Source of the DNA: Apoderus coryli
Taxonomy: Eukaryota; Arthropoda; Insecta; Coleoptera; Attelabidae
Length of the DNA stretch: 64,000 nt
Assembly: GCA_911728435.2 (NCBI GenBank)
Contig: OU452201.1
Location: forward strand, 16,182,001-16,246,000
Reading direction: 5' to 3'
Part shown: positions 55,715 to 64,000 of the stretch, in pieces
How the letters are laid out: each line of letters starts with the position of its first letter
Numbering within the stretch: position 1 is the stretch's first letter
The notes under the pieces: generated by a model
Database searches by the model: none
What the model saw: only the letters and a program-made list of their open reading frames with translations
Told to the model about the DNA's origin: nothing
Made by a program: the position numbers and the translations under genes

Positions 55715-57000
55715 TTATTAACAGTTTCGGTTATACCGGAAGGAGATGTCAGTTTAGGCTAACTTTTACTCATTTTCAAAAATCACCCCGGGACTAGGTA
55801 CTTTATCAGATTAAAATCTTTGTGGCGACCAACAATTTCTAGTTTCTTGTTCTTCTTTTGGCAAGGTTGTTGGGTCACTCACGTATTTCCCATAAAAGTT
55901 TATTAGTCTTTAAAATTATATAGTTGTATAGAATTTTGTAGATAATAATAACGGTACCTATCTAGTATAGTTTGAGATTTTCATGTTTCGACCAAATGTT
56001 TAGAAATTTCACAGATTTCAAAAAAAGTAACAATAACAGCGTTTTCTATTATATAAAAAACGGATGTGACAAAGTTTATCTTAGAAATAAATGTTAAGAA
56101 AGTTGGTCAGTAACGTTCTCGATCTCAACTAGCAAACATCCAAAACGAACATTCGCTAAGAATTGTTTTCTGTAAAAACCGTTTGTTATTTTATGTATGA
56201 TATATTAGTTTGTTTATCTCGCGATTTTCATTTTCGTTTTTCACGTTTAACGTAAAACCAAGTTAAAAGGTTCCCCCACATCTTTCACGATTTCCCAGAT
56301 CGCCTATAAAAAAATAAAATAAAATAATCCACCCTGTACAATGATGTTTCAAAAATATGTTAAGCAAATAGCGAATCAGTCTTCTTGTTTGGTATCAAAA
56401 TAGGTGTTACTTTAAATGAATAATTAAAATCTAATATTTATTAAATTTGGATTGATAAAAATCTCGATTTAAAAAAAAAATCAAAAATCGTGATTTTTTT
56501 AAAATTGTTACTAGCTTTTACAAATAATAATAATAATACGTTTATTTGCAGTTCATTTACATAAAAAAAACTTAGGATACATAAAAAGATATATATAAAA
56601 AAAATGAAAAAAAAAACACATTCTTGTACGAAAAAATGATTAGAAATACCAAAAACTGCAAAAAGGATTAAAAAGGCAGTAAAAACTGATATCAAATTTT
56701 AATCCTGCTACACCATTACGACTAAACCAACATACCTCCCTTGAAATAGAAAAATATATTATGCATATACTTATATAATTATGATAGTAGACATAATCTA
56801 CAGAAAAAAGAAGAGTACTTAAAACTAACTTTACAAATTTATAAAAATTAATTAAATTAAATAATAAATAAATAAATAAAATCAATTAAAATCATAATAC
56901 TTAATTAAAGGTAGTAAAATTGAATTGAATTTCATAAAATTAAATTAAATTGAATTGGCACCAATAATCGGGAAATCGAGAAGAGACAAGGAAAAATAAA
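55715..57000. other. AT-rich DNA, nothing recognised
   Basis: TCCACCCTGTACAATG at about 56329 resembles an element end. Long minus-strand frames at 56441-56885 are low-complexity and not called. Confidence 0.4.
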
Positions 57001-57005
57001 AAGAG

Positions 57006-57407
57006 TTAAGACTGTAGTGATGCAAGCAGCAAATGTTTGCGGAACTGAAGCTTAAAAGATGAGACCTTAAGACATTTAAAAACGGAAGGAATTTTATTGT
57101 ATATATGAAAAATACTGTATGTGAAAGACCTTTTGAACAGTACTGTTCTATGTAGTGGTGGGGATAGAAGTCCCCTATACCTGAGATTTAGGTTATGTAC
57201 ATCGGCTCTGAAAGTTATTCTGTCAAGTAAATAGGGAGGATGTTTGTAAACCAAAACTGAATGATAGAAAACAGCCGGATGCAACAATCTTCTCTTTTCC
57301 ATAGATAACCATCCAGCAGAATGCAGTTTATGACTAACACGTTGATACTTCCTAATATTATTTTCAAATATTTTTAACTGCTTATATTTTGTTTTGTTAA
57401 GAAACAA
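57006..57407 (-). pseudogene. CR1/Jockey-like LINE C-terminal tail, copy D (best frame)
   Basis: This 133-codon frame is uninterrupted: KYQRVSHKLHSAGWLSMEKR, LVYKHPPYLLDRITFRADVH, LSPPLHRTVLFKRSFTYSIF, then HIYNKIPSVFKCLKVSSFKL. It is the C-terminal domain found downstream of the RT in CR1/Jockey LINEs. No polymerase motifs remain. It is the reference for copies A-C and E. Confidence 0.85.
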
Positions 57408-57487
57408 AAATTGTTAGGCAGGAATAGTACAAGTACAGATACGATATCCAAATATACGAATCGATGACCAAATTCTGGTTCGATATA

Positions 57488-58140
57488 CAGGGTGGCCCAT
57501 TCGTGTGTGGGCGGAAGATATCTCAAGATCTATACGCGGTAGACAAACAAATTATTTACAAAGCTTTTAGACACTGAAGAGATGTACAAGCCAAACAGCT
57601 TTTCAAATTTACTGTTTCTTAACGTGACACCATGTATATTTTAACATAAATCAATGACGCTCTAAAAGACAAGTAACATGACATAAGGGTTGATATGCCT
57701 ATGTCGAGTAGTTTTTTTAAATATTTGTAAATAAGGGTTAACTTTGAGATACATTTTTCAGAATGGTCACATTTTTTAAATTGAATTTTTATGGGAAAAT
57801 ATTAAATAAAATCCAGTAAAATGGAGTAAAGGAGGAAATCCCAATAAACCTGATACGAAAATTTTTTTGGTTTTTTGTACCAACCACAAAGCCTTAAATT
57901 TATGTCAAAATTAACCCTTAATTACAAATATTTCACTAGACCTAGGCATATCAACCCTTATGTCATTTTTCATGTCTTTTAGAGCGGCATTTATTTATGT
58001 TAAAATATACATGGTGTCGCATTAAGAAAAAGCAAATTTGGTCTGCTGCGCGTTTGTGGAACTACCCTGTATAATTGAAAATATTTTTGGGTTGTAAATC
58101 TCAGAGATATTTTCCGCCTACACACTAATATGCCACCCTG
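57488..58140. mobile_element. 653-bp MITE with long inverted arms
   Basis: The ends CAGGGTGGCCCATTCGTGTG and its diverged inverse (CACACTAATATGCCACCCTG) are flanked by TA (57486-57487, 58141-58142). Inside, arms such as CATAAGGGTTGATATGCCTA and TAGGCATATCAACCCTTATG pair over about 250 bp or more. No coding capacity. It probably depends on a Tc1/mariner transposase of the CAGGGTG-ended type. Confidence 0.85.
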
Positions 58141-58144
58141 TATG

Positions 58145-59255
58145 AGAATTATTGAGCTATCGTTAATCTTCAAATTTCGTGATAGAAATGATTGCTTTTA
58201 CGCTAAATAACTTAATTTTAGCCGGTTATTAGACGTTCTTAAAGAATTTTTTCTGGTAGTAATCGACTGCGGTATTATATTGTTAAGTATTTTAGGTAAT
58301 TTTGCACGTTTTCGTTGCATGGCATGGTTCCCATTTAACTTTTTTGTTTAAGGAAACAAAATTTGTTATCTTTATTTCTTATTTCGAGGGCATTTCTCAC
58401 GATATAAATCAATAACACTGCACTTTTAAAAGGTTCCCAATTTCTCAGAAAGAAATAAAAAAGAAAGGAACATCATTGAAGAGACGAAACACTTATTTGT
58501 TGAAAATTTTCGGTAATATGGCGGCCTCCCAAGGTGATCAGTGGCGGATCAAAAATACTTACCACATAACACAGTTTAGTTGGAATAAACTAAACGGTGC
58601 TACGTCTTATCAATGTGCTTCCCAAGGAAGGGTTACATAGAGCTGCTTGGAAGTCCTGGCGAGTGATTAATTATTGCATCCGGGATGTACCCACTTCCCG
58701 GACGATTTTTTTTTGAGAAAGTAGCATTTCCCGGACTAGGACGGGAAGAATCACGAACATTTCAAACAAATTGAATCCCTTCAATATTAGCTCGAATTTT
58801 AATATAAATAAGAATTAAAATGTATAATAAAGAAAGGTGTCGTCTCATTGATTTATTATTCTACACGGTTGCCGAAAAATATTGTACGCAACACGCCCGA
58901 AAATAGTTTTTTGGACTCACAGACTTCCAGTGTTGTCTGTTCGTCCAAAAAAAACGTATTTTCCGGACTTGTTACGTAAATTACTATTCTGTACAGTTAC
59001 TATCATCATAAGCATAAAATGTTGCATTAAGTAATTTCTTTGATTCATCTATATCAATAATTGTAGAGGAAACTGTTCCACAATCAGACAAACTCGTTAT
59101 TTTAAAAATTAATTTATCAAGATCTACGTTTTTAGTCTGGATAGTTCGTTGTATACAAGGAGTAGTGTGGCTAAACTATTTAATTTCCTAAAAGTTTTAT
59201 TCATGGGTTCGATAACAATGAATTATGGCTACATTTTAAAAATTTGGTGAAACTA
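58145..59255. other. Unassigned DNA
   Basis: A mildly GC-richer patch at 58510-58760 (GGCGGCCTCCCAAGG, ACTTCCCGGACG) has no open frame or motif I recognise. Confidence 0.4.
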
Positions 59256-59259
59256 TACA

Positions 59260-59510
59260 GGGTGTCCCAAATATAAAAAATTAACCGTAGTTTTTTAAAT
59301 AGTATGTAAATATATTTTTAGATTCCCCGTTCAAACTAAACCTAACTTTCATTATAATACATCTCGCCTAAACTTTACAGTTTTTTAAATATGTTAATTT
59401 TTATAAAAATATAGACATAATTTGAATAAAAAAATTCACACTTATTCGTTGTTCTCTTTAAGCCAGTCTGAGCTGAGAAATACTAGATACAGGGTGTCCA
59501 ATAAAATAAA
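59260..59510. repeat. Two CAGGGTGTCC-type ends in direct orientation
   Basis: TATACAGGGTGTCCCAAATA at 59257 and GATACAGGGTGTCCAATAAA at 59488 are alike and point the same way. They may be the left ends of two small MITEs. Confidence 0.4.
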
Positions 59511-60319
59511 AGTTATATTAACGTAAAGTTTAACTCTAAATACGACACAGTCAAATATTATAATGCTTTCCTATGGATAAGTCTTGATGTTTTCGTGGAA
59601 AATGCACATATTCATAATATTAGGTGAGTTTTCAATTGAACCTGTTAATTTCACGTAATGCGTAAATTAATTATCTATTAATCACTATAAGGTTTTCCTA
59701 TAGATATGTATATCTTTAATTTTGCATGGAAAAAGCACATATTGGTAATGATAGGAAGAATTTTACAAAATTATAATATTTATTAAGCCAACCATGAGAA
59801 TTTGACAAGAAATAATACTTTTTTTTTTAATTTGACATTTACTGTCAAGTAATCTGCTGAAAATTATTACTTAGTCACAGCATTAATAAGTACAGCATTC
59901 CGACTCCACGTTGGCACTTTGAAATAAACTGTGACGTATGATGCCGCCATTTTGGGTTACAAGTCAGGTCCTCACTAAGAATAATTATAGTTTTCGGTTT
60001 CTAACCACAGTACTGTATTTTCATTTTTGTAAAAATATTTAAGTACATAATAATATCGCTGACAATTTCAGAAATATTTGTGGTGTGTCATAGTGATTGA
60101 AAACAGCCTTGAGTGGTGGTATCAGTTAAATGTTGACATGATTGGGTGATTTTTAATAATAATAATAAACACAACAATAATACAGACTTTATTAGTAAAA
60201 AATACATTTCTATAAAAGTTGAGGCAATGCTTCCTAACTTCGCCTAAACGTAACTTATATTTTAGCTTAAACCTATCTGAAAATAGTTTTACATCGCTGG
60301 CCAAATTAAGTAGGTAGCT

Positions 60320-60780
60320 TATGTTTACAAATTAATTTGTTCTATTACGTGTCAGACAGCGCTCTTAAACGAAAACCCCTGTAAACTTTTTATATTCTCC
60401 GGTAGAGCGTTGTAATATTTTGAAACCGTATAGGAAAATGACCGCTCAAAGATTGATGTTGAGTCTAGCGGTGGCGTAATGACAGTTTTATGTGGAATAT
60501 TCACATCATACACCGATCCCCGGAACTTCAATCTTTCATATAAGTATTCCGCCTATTTCCATCTGATGATTTTTATTAATCAAAATTAGTGAATGAAAAT
60601 CCGACGTTGTTTCATTCTTAACCAGCCGATTTCCTTAATCTTATTGCTAACCTCTTTCACCCCTACGAATTCCACATACAAGTCGTGTGCCTGACTTCTG
60701 CATCAACTGAATCCTGTTCTCAGCAATTTTAGTCAAACAAGGGCCATATATATATTGTCAATAATATAACCCCTAGCTGA
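60320..60780 (-). pseudogene. CR1/Jockey-like LINE C-terminal tail, copy E
   Basis: It matches copy C nearly base for base (RGSVYDVNIPHKTVITPPLD, IFERSFSYTVSKYYNALPEN) with a few extra indels, including one in the IYGPCL block. It shares the compound repeat, so it was copied as part of that unit or represents a second insertion of the same source. Confidence 0.75.
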
Positions 60781-60843
60781 TTGCGTTATCATGCTATCTC
60801 GTCACGAGACAACTTGTGTATGTTTTACTTTCATTTAGTTTAA

Positions 60844-60974
60844 TAGTATATTAAGTATTGAGAACAGTAAGTGTAGTTTACCGATCGACGAGAATGTTTG
60901 GCGACTGAGCGAAGCGAAGTCGCCAAAATTGGAGGAGATCGGTAAACTACTTACTGTTTGAGATGCTTATACTA
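60844..60974. repeat. ~131-nt nested hairpin with GC-rich loop
   Basis: Outer arms TAGTATATTAAGTATTGAGA... and ...TGTTTGAGATGCTTATACTA continue into ACAGTAAGT, GTAGTTTACCGATC and their inverses. An inner stem TTTGGCGACT (60897-60906) / AGTCGCCAAA (60918-60927) has the loop GAGCGAAGCGA. Length, outer TAGTATATT and GC-rich centre parallel the hairpins at 14.0, 19.1, 30.2 and 48.4 kb. Confidence 0.8.
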
Positions 60975-61490
60975 TTTTTTGTACGATCGAAATAGCTGAA
61001 ATTGCAATTTTATTATTTTTAATAATTAATATTTTCAATTAAACACAAATTCAGGTTAGCTGAATACCCTCTACAAAGTTGCAGTTGAACGTTGTCATGG
61101 AATTAATTGTTATTGTTATGATTGTTATCGTATTTTTTATGTCATGTATTTGTCAAAACTTATTTAAATAAGTATTATTATTGAAAATCAGTGACTTTGA
61201 ATGTGAATCTCTTGATGAAGCATGGAATGTTGGAATAGCCGCTATAATTCCAGAGAACGGTATAAAAATGCTTATAAAAGTTCATACCTAATGCCGTTTA
61301 ATATACAATTTAAAAATCAAAGTAATGACGTCAGCATAAATGCGCAATGATATACCGTCGTGAATTTACTTACCGTTCTCTGAACGGTAAGTGAATTACT
61401 TACCGTCGTGTTTGGGTTGTCAGCCAGTAAATGTCACTTACTGTCATAAAGACAGACACGGTAAACAATCAAAAAAGGTCGGTCGTACAA
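60975..61490. mobile_element. Body of the insertion in compound repeat copy 2
   Basis: TTTTTTGTACGATCG at about 60976 and the inverse CGGTCGTACAAAAAA at about 61481 mark possible inverted ends. A stop-to-stop frame 61172-61291 reads KISDFECESLDEAWNVGIAA then IIPENGIKMLIKVHT, with no Met at its start; I do not recognise it. A small hairpin CTTACCGTTCTCTGAACGGTAAG lies near 61369-61391. Confidence 0.45.
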
Positions 61491-62001
61491 AAAAACATAT
61501 TAGATGCTGCCATTTCGTAATATAAATTTTACGGTTATACAAATAGCTGTTATAAACGTAAAATTATCTAGTATTCATCTTTATTTTTACTTATTACTCA
61601 CCTAACAGGATCTGTGGGGAAGCGAAAAAAATGTTTAGAGCAAGTGTACCGCTTATTGGGACAACATTTTGCAGCTCACACATGTCCTCCCTTATTGTTC
61701 ATTGTATTAATCATAAGATACGTTAATAAAAATAAAATCCTTTTAATTCTCACGAACACTATACCAAAAACACAAAACACAGAATTAGTTTTAAACACAA
61801 TATTTATTTATCTCGTACACGCCGACAATGAACTATATATTGAACACAGGAGTGAACGGTCTATGTGATTATTGTGACGTTGTAACCCATAATGGCGGCA
61901 TGCGCGACGAAATGCGCAGGACGGCTCGCAAGCGGAAAGTCAGAATACTGTATTATTTATTATACTGTGACTTAGTAGTTGGGAATTTTTCATACAGTTT
62001 T

Positions 62002-62259
62002 TTATTCTTGTGCGATTTGATTTAAATCAATTAATAAAAAATGCGAACTTATTCCAAAGAAGAAAGAATAGACATGATTGTTATTCTGGGAAAATGTTCC
62101 AAAAAGCCTCCGGTCCAGGTGGAAACCCAGAAAATCAACAGAACTGCTCTCAGCACTACCAATCAAGTTTTTAAATGTAAAAATGCATGCCTTTGTTTTG
62201 TTTTCATTTAGTTTTAATTTGTTTGTTTTAAACCATTCGTTTGCACTATCCTTTGCCAA
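62002..62259 (-). pseudogene. LINE reverse-transcriptase fragment
   Basis: The minus frame reads DSANEWFKTNKLKLNENKTK then ACIFTF and VDFLGFHLDRRL. W-x-x-x-N-x-L-x-LN-x-x-KT-x-x-x-x-F ... FLG-x-x-LD is the block after the RT active site in CR1/Jockey LINEs. It is truncated on both sides. Confidence 0.8.
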
Positions 62260-62264
62260 ACACG

Positions 62265-63800
62265 GACTTTGCTCTAGAATCGCAAGATTTTTATTTGAAA
62301 CTGTTAGTGAAGTGTAAAGGTATACGTATGTCGAGACAATATTTCAAAAATTGACTAAGACCGGTTTTAATGTAATTACTGATGGTTCTTTAACAGGTTT
62401 CTAAACAAAAAAAGCTTCGCAGGTGTATCTCAACTGTAAAAGCATGAATTTTGTTAATTATAGTCCAAGTGACAATACATCAAAGTTTTTATGATGGAAT
62501 GTTTAATAACCTGGAATCGAGACAACTTTAGAAGACCTCCCACCACTGTCCACAATTCATACTGCTCAATTATTAATTCCTTCTAAAGTCAATAAAATTA
62601 AATGTTCATATGATCGGATCGTTGGTTACAAGGTAAAACATGTCCACGTATACTTATGTGTAACAGCAAAATATACCATAAAAACAAAAAATTATTATCG
62701 TACATATCTAAAAGAGAAACTGCAACACGCCATATTTAGCACAACACAAATTTTATCATTTTATTTGCTGTTTATTATTGGTATTACAATAATTTATTAT
62801 CACCTACCACATTTAAGCATTTCTAGTTATTATTTCTTAGTCTTGTTCTTTGCGGGAAAACAGCGACGACAAAAACAAGTTTTTAATTTTATGTAAGTAC
62901 GGACTCACGTATTTAGTTTTGTTTTATTTCTACCGATCCATCTATATCTATCATATAAATTGAAAATAATTCCAAGTTATATTTATAAATGTCTGATAAC
63001 AAAATAAAGTTATTATGCGTTAATTAGTATCATCTCGGTGATTTGAATATTAATTTTGGAAAAAAGATGACTAAGAAGTTTGTGTAAAACTAAATTATTT
63101 CTGCGCCACTGGTGTAAAAGTAAATAAAATTGATGCTGCCTAGTCGTTTCGGAATAATATGATAGCAAGGTGCTTACTCTACTTGCGTATTTGTGAAGTC
63201 AAGAAATATATATTATTTTGAATTGAAGTTGTCTCATTATCTCTTCAAATGAAGTTTATTATTGTTGCTAGAACTCTCAGTTGTATCCTGCATGGCAAGC
63301 AATGAATGATAGGAAGCCCTACCTGTTACTTCAAATGCAGACAATATTATTAACGTTTTGGCATATTTTTCTACATATCCAAAAGCTTCCGTTGGTAGTG
63401 TATAAAAACCTGCGGTTGAACTAAAATTTGCGTATTATAAACGTCAATCGACGGTTGAACCGTCGGTTTGTCCATCTAATATACATAATATTAAAGTAGC
63501 ATAGTTCTATCATAATGTTAAAATGAAATTATTTTTAGTTTTTACTGATATTGAATAAAATCCAGTTAATATCAGAAATTCTGACTTACATCGTGGACAC
63601 CCCCTTACGACCAAATAAAAAGGTAACTTGGAAACAAACAAAAAATAGTTTAAATTAAACAAGACAAGCAGCTGCTTTAATAAAAGGCAATATTGAGGCA
63701 TTAAAAAAATAAAACACAAAAATTCGTTCAACCACTCCATTTAATTGTAAACTACACCTACTCTGTAATTATTAAAAAAATGTTAATGTATACGGACTGA
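62265..63800. other. AT-rich DNA, nothing recognised
   Basis: A small perfect hairpin CGACGGTTGAACCGTCG lies at about 63449-63465. No gene or repeat is otherwise supported. Confidence 0.4.
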
Positions 63801-63810
63801 AAGAGATTTC

Positions 63811-63900
63811 CACTGTGCCACGGTGTAGTTCAATTGGTAGAACACCTGACCGGCAATCGGGAGATGTTGGGTTCGAATTCTCACTTGTGACAGAATTTTT
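63811..63900 (+). repeat. tRNA-like SINE head or tRNA pseudogene
   Basis: The A box (TAGTTCAATTGGTAGAAC), an anticodon arm CCTGA-CCGGCAA-TCGGG and the B box (GGGTTCGAATTCTC) are well placed and a T-run follows. The anticodon would be GGC (Ala) but base 33 is C instead of the universal U, the T stem has a mismatch and the acceptor pairs only partly and out of register. I favour a SINE head or pseudogene over a working tRNA. Confidence 0.6.
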
Positions 63901-64000
63901 TTCGATATTTATATTATACAATGTCAACTAATGTTGAATAGATTTCCTTCTTTTATTTGGTGTTCGCAGCTTGAAATCAGAAATAACAATGCCTTGAGAC

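Larger units (their letters stand above)
59876..61972. repeat. Compound repeat, copy 2 (with insertion)
   Basis: This aligns with 27222-28690. The match breaks at about 60842 and resumes at about 61491. The intervening ~650 bp are absent from copy 1. It includes LINE tail copy E. Confidence 0.8.

Noticed and set aside
56441..56885. Membrane-protein-like minus frames rich in F, I and L
   Set aside because: They follow from A/T-rich low-complexity DNA and overlap in two frames.
63811..63900. A working tRNA-Ala gene
   Set aside because: Base 33 is C, the T stem has a mismatch and the acceptor pairs out of register. A SINE head or pseudogene is more likely.
1..64000. Telomeric TTAGG arrays or rRNA genes
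   Set aside because: None were seen on either strand.

Overview
This window looks like gene-poor, AT-rich nuclear DNA from an arthropod, most likely an insect. The basis is its mix of mobile elements: Tc1/mariner elements of the DD41D type, RTE-like and CR1/Jockey-like LINEs, Ty1/copia, tRNA-derived SINEs, many small elements ending in ta-CAGGGTG, and Penelope-like hammerhead motifs. I could not place it to an order; a large beetle or hemipteran genome would fit. No complete host gene is visible. Most open frames longer than 60 codons are chance frames in AT-rich DNA or pieces of transposons.

Layout. 1-6.2 kb: AT-rich DNA with fragments and a head-to-head pair of hammerhead-like motifs. 6.2-7.8 kb: a repeat built of degenerate ~115-143-bp units, with relatives at 0.74-1.39 and 51.65-52.2 kb. 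8.0 and 12.7 kb: two short phase-compatible candidate exons, the only hint of a host gene (plus strand). 9.7-22.3 kb: LINE pieces, mariner-type pieces and copies of a hairpin-bearing repeat. 23.96-26.02 kb: a decayed DD41D transposon. 27.2-28.7 kb: a compound repeat also found at 59.9-62.0 kb. 29.2-30.2 kb: a hairpin-family element split by a 483-bp insertion that carries a hammerhead-like motif and a 12-bp target duplication. 32.7-33.9 kb: a copia pol fragment joined to a LINE fragment. 34.35-36.51 kb: a 2.2-kb inverted-repeat element with a spliced but decayed gene. 37.8-38.35 kb: the 3' end of an RTE-like LINE. 40.9-45.6 kb: foldback elements, including an exact 96-bp inverted repeat. 45.85-47.93 kb: an apparently intact DD41D transposon with a 370-residue transposase. 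49.9-51.65 kb: a PIF/Harbinger-type remnant with foldback arms. 52.8-53.5 kb: a third mariner-type transposase with unusual catalytic spacing. 54.65-55.7 kb: a 46-bp minisatellite between inverted repeats. 57.0-64.0 kb: LINE pieces, a 653-bp MITE, the second compound repeat and a tRNA-like SINE head.

The genes do not form a pathway. The organising themes are nesting (one DD41D element inside an older transposase remnant, a hammerhead-bearing element inside a hairpin element, a foldback inside a Harbinger remnant) and a strong minus-strand bias of LINE remnants, as expected if the window is intron of a plus-strand gene. The most notable signals are the hammerhead-like motifs on short retroelement-like insertions, the family of ~130-nt hairpins with GC-rich loops, the intact DD41D element, and the intron-containing gene inside a TA-flanked inverted-repeat element.
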